Of a stretch of DNA of 64,000 nt, positions 20,761 to 32,587 are shown piece by piece. The notes under the pieces were generated by a model. It did no database searches, was not told the DNA's origin, and worked only from the letters and a program-made list of their open reading frames with translations. This DNA comes from Polytrichum commune (lineage: Eukaryota; Streptophyta; Polytrichopsida; Polytrichales; Polytrichaceae), in NCBI GenBank assembly GCA_950295325.1, contig OX485806.1:42222001-42286000 (forward strand), read 5' to 3'. Positions within the stretch are counted from its first letter, which is position 1. Each line of letters opens with the position of its first letter. The position numbers were made by a program, and so were the translations under genes.

Positions 20761-23452
20761 CTTTGCCAATGGTGGATTTTGTGTAAGATGGATGGCCTTT
20801 GCATATGGGAGCATGAAGCTCGATGATTGTCAAAGAAGACAACCAACTCATGACAAAGAACTTCTTTGCCGTAGTGCATTGCTTGAAGATGTGGCGACAT
20901 TATATGGGGTCGCACAAAGCAAAGGTCTACATGGACAATGTGTCCTAAAAGTATTTTGACATACAAGCATAAGTGAACGCCAAGTCATTGCGGAGGCATG
21001 ATAGTTTGGCGCTTATGAAGGTGGATTTAATCCACAAACCGGACCGTGGAAATGTGGTGCCGGATGGGCGAAGTAGACCGGAAGAGTTCCAAGCAATGAG
21101 AACCATCCAAACCTTGTGGCTAATGTGTGCCGGCAAAGGAAACTTGTGATGCAAGATACGGGAGGGGTAAATTTACTACCCCAAAGCACAAAAGCTTTTA
21201 GGTGAGCTTCGCAAGAGCAAGGTGCTCAAAGAGGTTAAGTTGGTGGACGGATTGTTCAAGTGCAAACAAAGTCGGGTATATGTGCCACAAGGCAAGTTGA
21301 GGCTATCGGTTTTGAAGGAGGAATATGATAGTCCTATTGCCGGCCATCGAGGAGAAAGAAAAAACCGCCATAGAATGGTGTCAAAGAGGTACCATTGGCG
21401 GTGCATAAAGGAAGATATAGCCCACTTTGTGAAGGCTTGAATCAAAGTGCAAAGTGAACCGAGCCTCTTACCAAAAGCAAGGCGGCTTCTTGCAACCGTT
21501 GCCTATCCCGTTGGCGCCATGGCATGGTATGTGCATGGACTTGATCACAAGTTTGCCGGAGTCACATGGGTATGATGCCATCTTGTTGATGGTAGAGCGG
21601 TTTGCCAAGTGGGCACACATGGTGCCGATTGTGGGAACCGCCACCGCGTTGGAGACCGCATAGCCTTTTCTCAAAGGATGGTTGAGGCACCACGGGTTGC
21701 CAAGAGTGATTGTGTGGGATCAAGATCCAAAGTTCACAAGTGCATTTTCAATGCATTTCTCTAAGGAGGTCGGAATGAAACTAAGGTTTAGCACGACCTT
21801 GCATTCCCAAATGAATGGGAAATCGGAACGTGTGAATGGAGTCTTGAAGCAATACTTGAGGAACTTGGTGGGGGCGGACCAAGGAGATTGGGCGGACTAT
21901 GTGGGTCGAGCGGAGTGTAATTGCAATGTAGCCACGCACTTGGCTACCAAGGGGTGGTCTTTGGTGGTGGCTTATGGAGTGGATGCGCTCCAACCTATTA
22001 ACCTAGCTCTCGAGGGGGCACATTCAACACTAGAGTTCAACCAAGATGGTGAGGACTTGGCCAAGAATGTAAACAAGTCTTGGAGATGACCAAGTTGTTG
22101 GTGGAGAAAACCCGAAGGTGCTACGGAGTGCAAGTCAATGCCGGAAGACGCGAAGTGGAGTATGAGGTGGGCCAAAAGGTGTTGTTGAATGTGAACAACT
22201 TCACTTAGCTGGAAGGCCTCACTCCAAAGTTCATGTCCAAAATTGGAGCTCCGTTTCCCATTGTGGAACAAGTGGTCAAGGACATATATAAGTTGGAATT
22301 ACCGCCGGAGATCAAAGTGCATCCGACATTTCATGTCTCATTACGAAAGTCATTTTAGGACGACACCTTGTGGCCCGATCACAAGCAAGTGATTAGGCCA
22401 CCTCCCCACCTTGTGGACGTCATTTGGAACATGAGGTAAGAGGGCATCCTCAAGTGTAGGAAGCCCAAGTGAAAAGGAAAGAAAAAATACAAAGGAGTAC
22501 TTGGTGAAATGGTGAGGATACCATGAGAAAGAAACCGCTTGGGTGGCGGCAAGAGACATGGTCAACACTAATGAATTGGTGAAGCACTTTGGAGAAACTA
22601 AGGCTAAGGATTCCAATAAAATGAAGCGTAGGCATTGATGAGGACATCAATCTCCTTTAGTGGGGGAGAGACGCTAGTAGCACACTTAGCTTCGAGGTTA
22701 ATTACTCCACAACATCAACTTGTTCTTTGGCTTGAGGGAATAAAGTCCAAACTTTAGTGGTGCAAAGAGAAAAGTATGAGATGAGGTCCTAGTCTTGTAT
22801 TTGTGCTTGGTTAATGGAAGAGGGGGAATAGATATGCCAAACTAGGTTGGGTAAGCCGAGTAATTGGGGGCCATGGCTTGGAGGGGCCTTGGATAAAACC
22901 AAGAAACTTCTTAGTTGTGGGTTTGTCCGGGCGGGGACAAGGTGATGGCGCGTGCTCATAAAAGTGCTACCCGCGAGCTAATGAAAGTTGGCGCATGGGA
23001 GTCATGAACCCATGTCTCGAAAGAGCAAAGTGGGAACCGAGTCGGGCGGGACTTGGCATCACCCCCGTGCGATCGAGGCGTGGCTTAACAATGGAAAGTC
23101 ATCTCGGAGTTGCAACCGAGACAACTTAGTGGAAGCGTTGAGGTCTCGCCTAGATGTGTCACGTTAGGCTAGTGGAGCCTAACGGGGGAGGCCCCAAAGG
23201 AGGGGCAACCCAAGTGAGTCCTAAAGTAGGTGGGTCTAGTATAGGTTAGGTCCTTGGATGAGAGATCCAAGGTCGCTAACGGACCACCTAGGAACGACAC
23301 CTTTGGGACTATGCCAAATTTGAAAATGCATTGTGGGGGTCGCGCCCTAAGGTAAACACAATGCCGCACCATAGAGGATGGCAACTTGAGAATTGGTGTG
23401 CCGACTACGAGTATAGTCGATGAGGGCATCGACTCCGTTTGGTGGGGGTGAG

Positions 23453-24425
23453 TGTCGCGCACCTCTCCATGAGGAGTGCCCGAAACACCATGGGCACAAG
23501 GGGGACCCCGGAGTGACACCCGGGACTTGTGGCGCCGTTGGTGAGAGGGCCCAAGTGATCCTAGTGTGGGTGAGGGCCCCGGGCGTTGGGAACGCCTCCC
23601 ACCCACGGTGACTAGGAGGCACGAGGGTAAGGCCATGAGCTATGCGTAGCTCATGGCGTGGTGATTCTAGAAAGCTCAAGAACACCTCAATCGGAGGTGT
23701 GAGCTAGGAGTTATGGCCATTTGAGTGGGGCGCTGTCCCGGGACAGCGCCCTGGTACAGCAGTGCCTGGGAGTGATTCCCGGGACTGCCAAGGTTCAAAC
23801 AGGCATAACTTCCTCAACACTTGCCCGAATGGGGCAAGTGAGGAGTCCATGGGCATCTACGTGAAGCGTAGATGAAGATGGAGTGGTTGGTTGTTATGAT
23901 CAGACATCATACAAGGAAGTTATGATGGTTTGAAGCTGCTAGTGGGTTCTAGGCCCAGCAGCTAAAGGAAAATGTCCACTTGGCCCCAACTCTTGGTAGA
24001 GAGACAAGAGGTTGGTTGACGGTGGGGTAGGGGCCCCGCGTGAAGTCCTAGAGGCTTATATGGGTGAGGTGGTGTGGCCTCACCCACCCGAGGCCGAACG
24101 GCACGGCCTCCATGGGCTTTGGCCTATTGTGAGGCCATAGTTGCCTAGTATGGTTCGGGTTGTTGTAGTGTTGCTCCGGCAACGCGATGATCAACATAGG
24201 ATTGGACTTCCATGGATGGAAGTCCACATTGGGGAAATGGGTTACCGATTAAGGGGTGAGTCCCGAAAGCAAAGTAGGAGGGTTGGTTCCCTCCTATGAA
24301 CTATTGGTCCGGGGTAAGAGGAGCTAACCATTAGCATGGCGGAATGCGAAGGGTTAGCGACTCGTAACCTTTGCTAGAATTGAAAATTGGCAAGATTATT
24401 AAGGGACCTAGCAAGGGTTGCGACA
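23453..24425 (+). repeat. Element A 3' LTR
   Basis: 973 bp, with the same ends and hairpins as the 5' LTR and about nine differences. It is preceded by the purine-rich TTGGTGGGGGTGAG and followed by the target duplication tagag. The next sequence is the interrupted chromodomain of B. Confidence 0.93.
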
Positions 24426-26377
24426 TAGAGGGCATCCTCAAGTGTAGGAACCACAAGCGCAAAGGAAAGGAGTACTTGGTGAAGTGGCGGGGATTCCATG
24501 AGAAAGAAGCTACTTGGGTAGCGGCAAAAGACATGGTGAATGCGAAAGAGGTAGTGAAGCGCTTTGAAGAAACTAGGGCTAAAGCTCCAATAAAAGGAAA
24601 CGTAGGCATTGATGAGGACATCAATCTCCTTTAGTGGGGGAGAGATGCTAGTAGCAAACTTAGCTTGGAGGGAATGCCCTCCACGACATGTACTTGTTCT
24701 TTGGCTTGAGGCAATAAAGTTCAACTTTAGTGGTGCAAAGAAAAAAGTATGGGATGAAGTCCTAGTCTTGTACTTGTGCTTGGTTAGTGGAAGAGGGGGA
24801 ATAGATATGCCAAACTAGGTTGTGTAGGCCGAGTAATTGGGGGCCATGGCTTAGAGGGGGCTTGGATGAAACTAAGCAATCTCTTAGCCATGGGCTTGTC
24901 CGGGCGGGGGCAAGGTGATGGCGCGTGCTCATAAAAGTGCAACCCGCGAGCTAACGAGAGTTGGCGCATGGGAGTCATGAACCCATGTCTCAAAAGAGCA
25001 AAGTGGGAACCGAGTCGGGCGGGACTTGGCATCACCCCCGTGCGATCGAGGCGTGGCTTAACAATGGAAAGCCATCTCGGAGTTGCAACCGAGACAACTT
25101 AGTGGAAGCGTTGACGTCCAACCTAGTTGTGTCAAAATGGTAGAGTTAGGCTAGTGGAGCCTAACTTGGGAGGCCCAAAAGCAAGGGCAACCCAAGTGAG
25201 TCTCAAAGTAGGTGGGTCTAGTGTAGTTTAGGTCCTTGGACAAAGATGTCCGGGGTCACCTAAACGGACCACCTAGAAACGACACCTTTGGGACTTTGCC
25301 AAAATTGGAAGATGCATTGTGGGGGTAGCGCCCCGAGGGAAACACAATGCCACACCAAGAGAGGATGGCAACTTGAGAATTGGTGTGCCGACTATGAGTA
25401 TAGTCGATGAGGGCATCGACTCCATTTGGTGGGGGTGAGTGTCGCGCACCTCTCCATGAGGAGTGCCCGCAGCACCATGGGCACAAGGGGGACCGTGGAG
25501 TGACACCCGGGACTTGTGGCGCCATTGGTGAGAGGGCCCAAGTACTCTTAGCATGGGTGAGGGCCCCGGGCGTTGAGAACGCCTCTCACCCACGGGGACT
25601 AAGAGTCATGAGGGTAAGGCCATAAGTTATGAGTAGCTTATGGCGGTGGAATTCTAGAATGCTAAGGAACACCTCAATCGGAGGTGCTAGCTAGGAGATA
25701 TGGCCATTTGAGTGGGGCGCTGTCCCGGGACAACACCCTGGGACAGCAGTGACCTGGGAGTGGTGCCCGGGACTGCCAAGGTTTGAAGAGCCATAACTTC
25801 CTCAATACTTTCCTGAATGAGGCAAGTGAGGGGTCCATCGGCATCTACGCAAAGAGTAGGTGACGATAGAGTGGTCGCTCAATAGTATCTGACATCATAT
25901 GTAGAAGTTATGGTGGTCTGAAGCTGCTGGGGGGTTCCAGCCCCAGCGGCTAAGGGAAAATGTCCACTTGGCCCCAACCCTTGTAGAGAGACAAAAGGAT
26001 ACTTGATGGTGGGGTAGGGGCCCCGCCCAAAGTCCTAGAGGCTTATATGGGTTAGGCGGCTTAGCCGACCGACCCCCCCGGAGCATACTTGGCAATGTGC
26101 TCCGGGTAATTGTAGTGTTGTTTTGGCAACACGATGATCAACTTAAGAGTGGACTTCCATGGATGGAAAGTCCACCTTAGCCATTGGCTACCTACGAAGG
26201 GGAGAGTCCCGAATGCATGTGTAGGAGGGTTTGGTGACCTAGCCATGAGCTTGAAGGTCCGCGGTTTTGGGAGCTAACCATGCATGTGCGTGGGATGTGC
26301 AGGTTAGCGCTCGTGGCACTTGCTAGGTTGGAAAGGCGGTCAAGCTAGGTGAAGGATAACTAGCAAGGGTTGCGACA
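24426..26377 (+). mobile_element. Element B, right part: chromodomain, 3' segment and 3' LTR
   Basis: Starts with the chromodomain (EGILKCRNHKRKGKEYLVKW...FHEKEATWV, about 24426-24560), which places B among the chromoviruses (candidate clade Tekay-like). A purine tract (about 24633-24646) follows the coding end, then about 800 bp of noncoding sequence, a second purine tract (25427-25439) and the 938-bp LTR 25440-26377. The LTR is related to those of A, C and F but clearly distinct, and closer to that of D. The right neighbour at 26378 is the interior of element C, so B was inserted into C. Confidence 0.85.
25440..26377 (+). repeat. Element B 3' LTR
   Basis: 938 bp, TGTCGC...GCGACA. The hairpin at 25620-25643 reads CCATAAGTTA-TGAG-TAGCTTATGG where A, C and F have CCATGAGCTA or CCATGAGTTA and TAGCTCATGG, a paired G-C to A-T change. 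Confidence 0.88.
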
Positions 26378-29300
26378 TTAAGAGCAAGTTCTCTTCGCCG
26401 CCCGTGCTCAAGTTCGCGGAGTTTGACAAACCTTTTGAAGTGCATACGGGGGCAAGTGACTTTGCCAATGGTGTATTGTTAATGTAAGATGGATGGCCAT
26501 TGCATATGGGAGCATGAAGCTCGATGGTTGTCAGAGAAAACAACCAACTCATGACAAAAAACTTCTTTGCCGTAGTGCATTGCTTGAAGATGTGGCGACA
26601 CTATTTGGGGTCGCACAAAGCAAAAGTCTACATAGACAATGTGTCCTAAAAGTATTTTGACATACAAGCGCAAGTGAGCGCCAAGTCATTGCGGTGGCAT
26701 GATAGTTTGGCGCTTATGAAGGTGGATTTGATCCACAAACCGGACCGTGGAAATGTGGTGCCGGATGCGCGAAGTAGACCGGAAGAGTTCCAAGCAATGA
26801 GAACCATCTAAACCTTGTGGCTAATGTGTGCCGGCGAAGGAAACTTGTGATGCAAGATACGGGAGGGGTAAATTTACTACCCCAAAGCACAAAAGCTTTT
26901 AGGTGAGCTTCACAAGAGCAAGGTGCTCAAAGAGGTTAAGTTGGTGGACGGATTGTTCAAGTGCAAGCAAAGTTGGGTGTATGTGCCACAAGGCAAGTTG
27001 AGGCTATCGGTTTTGAAGAAGGAATATGATAGCCACATTGCCGGCCAAAGAGAAGAAAGAAAAAACCGCCATAGAATGGTGTCTTGGAGGTACCATTGGC
27101 GGTGCATAAAGGAGGATATAGCCCACTTTGTGAAGGTTTGGGTGAAGTGCCAAATGAACCGAGCCTCTAACCAAAACCAAGGTGGTTTCTTGCAACCGTT
27201 GCCTATCCCGTTGGCGCCATGGCATGGTATGTGCATGGACTTGATCACAAGTTTGCCGGAGTCACATGGGTATGATGCCATCTTGTTGATGGTAGAGTGG
27301 TTTGCCAAGTGGGCACACATGGTGCCAATTGTGGGAACCGCCACCGCGTTGGAGACCGCATAGCCTTTTCTCAAAGGATGGTTGAGGCACCACGGGTTGC
27401 CAAGAGTGATTGTGTGGGATCAAGATCCAAAGTTCACAAGTGCATTTTCAATGCATTTCTCTAAGGAGGTCGGAATGAAACTAAGGTTTAGCATGACCTT
27501 GCATTCCCAAATGGATGGGGAAGCGGAGCGTGTGAATGGAGTCTTGAAGCAATACTTGAGGAACTTGGTGGGGGCGGACCAAGGAGATTGGGCGGACTAT
27601 GTGGGTCGAGCGGAGTGTAATTGCAATGTAGCCACGCACTTGGCTACCAAGGGGTGGTCTTTGGTGGTGGCTTATGGAGTGGATGCGCTCCAACCTATTA
27701 ACCTAGCTCTCGAGGGGGCACATTCAACGCTAGAGTTCAACCAAGATGGTGAGGACTTGGCCAAGGATGGTAAACAAGTCTTGGAGATGACCAAGTTGTT
27801 GGTGGAGAAAGCCCAAAGGTGCTACGGAGTGCAAATCAATGCCGGAAGACGCGAAGTGGAGTATGAGGTGGGCCAATAAGGTGTTGTTGAATGTGGACAA
27901 CTTCACCTTGCCCAACGGCCTTATTCCAAAAGTTCATGTCCAAAATTGGAGCTTCGTTTTCCATTGTGGAACAAGTGTTCAAGGACATGTATAAGTTGGA
28001 ATTACCGCCGGAGATGAAAATGCATCCGACATTTCATGTCTCATTACGAAAGTCATTTTAGGACAACACCTTGTGGCCCGATCACAAGCAAGTGATTAGG
28101 CCACGTCCCGACCTTGTGGAGGTCATTTGGAACATGAGGTAGGAGGGCATCCTCAAGTGTAGGAAGCCCAAGTGAAAATGAAAGAAAATGTACAAAGGAG
28201 TACTTGGTGAAATGGTGAGGATACCATGAGAAAGAAACCGCTTGGGTGGCGGCAAGAGACATGGTGAACACCAATGAATTGGTGAAGCACTTTGGAGAAA
28301 CTAAGGCTAAGGATTCCAATAAAATGAAGCGTAGGCATTGATGAGGACATCAATCTCCTTTAGTGGGGGAGAGACGCTAGTAGCACACTTAGCTTCGAGG
28401 CTAATTACTCCACAACATCAACTTGTTCTTTGGCTTGAGGAAATAAAGTCCAAACTTTAGTGGTGCAAAGAGAAAAGTATGAGATGAGGTCCTAGTCTTG
28501 TACTTGTGCTTGGTCAATGGAAGAGGGGGAATAGATATGCCAAACTAGGTTGGGTAAGCCGAGTAATTGGGGGCCATGGCTTGGAGGGGCCTTGGATAAA
28601 ACCAAGAAACTTCTTAGTTGTGGGTTTGTCCGGGCGGGGACAAGGTGATGGCGCGTGCTCATAAAAGTGCTACCCGCGAGCTAATGAGAGTTGGCGCATG
28701 GGAGTCATGAACCCATGTCTCGAAAGAGCAAAGTGGGAACCGAGTCAGGCGGGACTTGGCATCACCCCCGTGCGATCGAGGCGTGGCTTAACAATGGAAA
28801 GCCATCTCGGAGTTGCAACCGAGACAACTTAGTGGAAGCGTTGAGGTCTCGCCTAGATGTGTCACGTTAGGCTAGTGGAGCCTAACGGGGGAGGCCCCAA
28901 AGGAGGGGCAACCCAAGTGAGTCCCAAAGTAGGTGGGTCTAGTGTAGGTTAGGTCCTTGGAGGAGAGATCCAAGGTTGCTAACGGACCACCTAGGAACGA
29001 CACCTTTGAGACTATGCCAAATTTGAAGATGCATTGTGGGGGTCGCGCCCTAAGGTAAACACAATGCCGCACCATAGAGGATGGCAACTTGAGAATTGGT
29101 GTGCCGATTATGAGTATAGTCGATGAGGGCATCGACTCCGTTTGGTGGGGGTGAGTGTCGCGCACCTCTCCATGAGGAGTGCCCGAAACACCATGGGCAC
29201 AAGGGGGACCCCGGAGTGACACCCGGGACTTGTGGCGCCGTTGGTGAGAGGGCCCAAGTGATCCTACTGTGGGTGAGGGCCCCGGGCGTTGGGAACGCCT

Positions 29301-30128
29301 CCCACCCACGAAGACTAGGAGGCACAAGGGTAAGGCCATGAGTTATGCGTAGCTCATGGCGTGGTGATTCTAGAAAGCTCAAGAACACCTCAATCGGAGG
29401 TGTGAGCTAGGAGTTATGGCCATTTGAGTGGGGCGCTGTCCCAGGACAGCGCCCTGGTACAGCAGTGCCTGGGAGTGATTCCCGGGACTGCCAAGGTTCA
29501 AACAGCATAACTTCCTCAATACTTGCCCGAATGGGGCAAGTGAGGAGTCCATCCGCATCTACGTGAAGCGTAGCTGAGGATGAAGTGGTTGGTTGTTATG
29601 ATCAGACATCATACAAGGAAGTTATGATGGTCTGAAGCTGCTGGGGGGGTTCTAGACCCAGCAGCTAAAGGAAAATGTCCACTTGGCCCCAACTCTTGGT
29701 AGAGAGACAAGAGGTTGGTTGACGGTGGGGTAGGGGCCCCGCGTAGAGTCCTAGAGGCTTATATGGGTGAGGTGGTGTGGCCTCACCCACCCGAGGCCGA
29801 ACGGCACGGCCTCCATGGGCTTTGGCCCATTGTGAGACCATAGTTGCCTAGTATGGTTCGGGTTGTTGTAGTGTTGCTCCGGCAATGCGATGATCAACAT
29901 AAGATTGGACTTCCATGGATGGAAGTCCACATCTAGGAATGGGTTACCGATTAAGGGGTGAGTCCCGAAAGCAAAGTAGGAGGGTTGGTTCCCCTCCTAT
30001 GAACTATTTGGTCCGGGGTAAGAGGAGCTAACCATTAGCATGGCGGAATGCGAAGGGTTAGCACTCGTAACCTTTGCTAGAATAGAGAATGGGCAAGATT
30101 GCTAAGGGGGCTAGCAAGGGTTGCGACA
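26378..30128 (+). mobile_element. Element C (A-type), right portion only
   Basis: From 26378 the sequence matches the interior of A from about 20683 onward: RNase H start, integrase remnants (about 26900-27880), chromodomain-region remnant (about 28140-28330), 800-bp 3' segment and 3' LTR 29156-30128. It is decayed in the same way as A. Its left part is absent because B was inserted here (first bases ttaag are the expected target duplication of B) and the other side of B is not in the window. Its right edge abuts the 3' region of D, with candidate target duplication actaa at 30129-30133. Confidence 0.85.
29156..30128 (+). repeat. Element C 3' LTR
   Basis: 973 bp with TGTCGC/GCGACA ends and the A-type hairpins, preceded by TTGGTGGGGGTGAG. 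It lies head to head with element D, whose minus-strand 3' region starts at the next base. Confidence 0.9.
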
Positions 30129-31109
30129 ACTAAAGTTGAACTTTATTGCCGCAAGCCAAAGAACAAGTACATGTTGTGGAGGGCATTCCCTCCAAGCTAA
30201 GTGTGCTATTAGCATCTCTCCCCCACTAAAGGAGATTGATGTCCTCATCAATGCCTACGTTTCCTTTTATTGGAAGCTTTAGCCCTAGTTTCTTCAAAGC
30301 GCTTCACTACCTCTTTCGCATTCACCATGTCTTTTGCCGCTACCCAAGTAGCTTCTTTCTCATGGAATCCCCGCCACTTCACCAAGTAGTCCTTTCCTTT
30401 GCGTTTGTGGTTCCTACATTTGAGGATGCCCTCTACCTCATATTGCAAATGATCTCCTACAAGGTCGGGAGGTGGCCTAATCACTTGTTTGCGATTGGGC
30501 CACAAGGTGTCTTCCTTGAATGGTTTTAGTAGTGAGACATGGAATGTCGGATGCACTTTGATCTCGGGCGGTAACTCCAACTTATACACGTCCTTGAACA
30601 CTCGTTCCACAATCGGAAACGGACCCGCAAATTTGGACATGAACTTTGGAGTGAGGCCTTCGGGCATTGTGAAGTTTTTCACATTCAACAACACCTTTTG
30701 GCCCACCTCATACTCCACTTCACGTCTCCCGGCATTGACTTGTTTTTCGTAGCGTTTTTGAGCTTTTTCCAACAACAACTTGGTCTTGTCCAAAACTTGT
30801 TCACGCTTTTTGGCCAAATCCTCACCATCTTAGTTGAACTCTAGTGTTGAATGTGCCCCCTCGAGAGCTAGGTCGGCGGGTTGGAGCGGATCCACTCCAT
30901 AAGCCACCTTGAATGGCGATTGCTTGGTCGCCGAGTGCGTGGCCGCATTATAACTAAACTCCACTAAACCCACATAGTCCGCCCAATCTCGTTGGTCCGC
31001 ACTCACAAAGTTCGTCAAGTATTGGTTCAAGACTCCATTCACACGCTCGGTTTGGCCATCCGTTTGGGGATGGAAGGCCGTGCTAAAGGTTAGTTTTGTT
31101 CCAACCTTC

Positions 31110-32587
31110 TGTGAGGCCAAATCCACCACCCTTAAGCGTCCTAGTCCGGGTGATGGCTTTGCGAGTCACATGTATCTCTTACAACTTGAACCATAAGCAA
31201 AGTAATTTTTATGTCCAAAAGAACACATATTGTTTCCACTCATTGTACTTTATTAATGTTAGCCTCTTGGCTTGTGGTAGGTTGGCTTTCTCAAGCGTCC
31301 AACCCGTGGCTTTAGCCACACATGCCCTTAAGGACATTCCCCTCGCTCGTTTAATCTTCACTTTTTTTTTCTTGCCATTGCAAGAATCTTCCACATTCTC
31401 CATTAATAATGCAAGTGAGTTATTTTGACCAAGAGGTGCAAGTGTTGAAAAACACTTTTCTCAATGGTTAAACACACTCATACAAACCCACAAGTGGCAC
31501 CAACTAGCCTAAATGAATATAACTTCTTAGCTACCACTAAAGATGGCCTAATGTGATCTAGTTTTTTATGTGCTAATACTTACTACTTGAGCTAGCCTTG
31601 CTAACCCCTAGATAGTCTAAATGAATTGTTGCTAGGCAACCCAGCTGCCTTTTGATTCCAGTATCAGGTGTGGTCTAACATCCAAGCCCAGCTGCCTTTG
31701 ATTCCAGTCCCGGGTGGTCTAACCTCCAAGCCCAGCTGCCTTCTGATTAGAGTCGCGGTGTGGCCTAACTTACCAAGCCCAGCTGCCTTCTGTTCCAGTC
31801 TCGGGTGGTCTAACCTCCAAGCCCAACTGCCTTCTGATTTCAGTATATGAAGTTATAATACCTGAATGGGTATCCCAACCACTAGTTGCACCCTAATCCA
31901 AACTCTCTCCTTCCCTAATCACATGTTTTCTAAGTTTTTCTTCTTCTTTCTTTTTCCTTGCTCCTAAATAATAAACTAATCTAACACACTAATTCCACTA
32001 ACTACTAACTAATCAACACGTGCAACTTTAAACTCTAAGAGCTCCCTCAATTGGGAGGCATTGAGAGAGAGAGCTTAACTAATTAACTTCACCAAGAACT
32101 AATGTCTCACACACGTGGCTCAAACTCTTTAAGAGCTTGCTCTCTTGAGAGTGCTTGATGGAGAGAGAGGAAAATGAGAGAGGAACCACCTTAAGTAGCA
32201 AAGAGGGAGAGAGGGAGAGAGAGGTGAGGATAGGGTGAGAGGATTAGCACCTCCAATCACAATCCCTTAACCTTCATCTTCAAAGTAGGGATTAATCCCC
32301 TTCCACCAAGCTTCCTTCTTCCTAAACTACCAAGGTGGATCCAAAAGTGGGCATTTAACCCGCGGAGCTCACCTTGCTTCACCTTACCCCCTACTCACAA
32401 TATCAAGACATACTCTTATTGAATTCAACCTTGAAATAATCACACAACACATTCTAAAGCCTAAACTTAAATCCAAACCACACTTCACTTTTTTTATGTT
32501 TTGTGAATAATCATAACACATCAAAGTCAAACTAAAATTGGTTTCGAAGAGTTAATCACCACATGTGGGCACCATTTTGGGCTCACA
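31110..32587 (-). mobile_element. Solo LTR J (diverged relative of E), inserted in D integrase
   Basis: 1478 bp, TGTGAGGCC...GGGCTCACA, flanked by a perfect 5-bp duplication ccttc (31105-31109 and 32588-32592). The ends and several internal blocks match the E LTRs, but overall divergence is high. No internal element sequence is present, so it is a solo LTR, the usual product of LTR-LTR recombination. A tandem array lies at about 31641-31850. Confidence 0.9.
31641..31850. repeat. 44/47-bp tandem array in solo LTR J
   Basis: Units beginning CCAGCTGCCTT at 31641, 31688, 31732, 31779 and 31823 (CCAACTG), with spacing alternating 47, 44, 47, 44. The array occupies the place of the unrelated minisatellite in the E LTRs. 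Confidence 0.8.

Larger units (their letters stand above)
18150..23452 (+). mobile_element. Element A internal region (decayed gag-pol)
   Basis: The sequence starts with a gag-like beginning (MAIKNAGYDGEPG, compare MAIKRGGDDGEPG in D). It then shows a protease-region remnant (about 19140-19740), repeated RNase H start segments (about 19960-20760), RNase H and integrase remnants (about 20760-22060, including HYWPG-like, LITSLPESHGYDA and [12 protein letters not shown]), a chromodomain-region remnant (about 22440-22630) and an 800-bp 3' segment ending in a purine tract. Most of the reverse transcriptase is not recognisable. Read as a fossil; no functional product is expected. Confidence 0.8.
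17157..24425 (+). mobile_element. Element A: defective Ty3/gypsy inserted in element B
   Basis: A complete LTR-to-LTR insertion of 7269 bp: LTRs 17157-18129 and 23453-24425 (973 bp each, TGTCGC...GCGACA), target duplication tagag at 17152-17156 and 24426-24430, and an initiator-Met primer site just inside the 5' LTR. The internal region keeps recognisable gag, protease, RNase H, integrase and 3' sequences in order, but it is heavily decayed (many breaks) and has internal tandem expansions. The LTRs differ by about nine positions (about 0.9% by eye), so the insertion is recent while the coding decay is older. It is close to F (40728-48008) and C. Confidence 0.92.

Noticed and set aside
23347-23685. 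Open frames of 70-155 codons on both strands that recur almost unchanged at 17.1, 23.4, 25.4, 29.1, 40.7, 47.0 and 52.0 kb
   Set aside because: They lie wholly or largely inside the A/B/D-group LTRs and are similar only because the LTR DNA is repeated. Overlapping frames on both strands are equally open, as expected from GC-rich LTR sequence.
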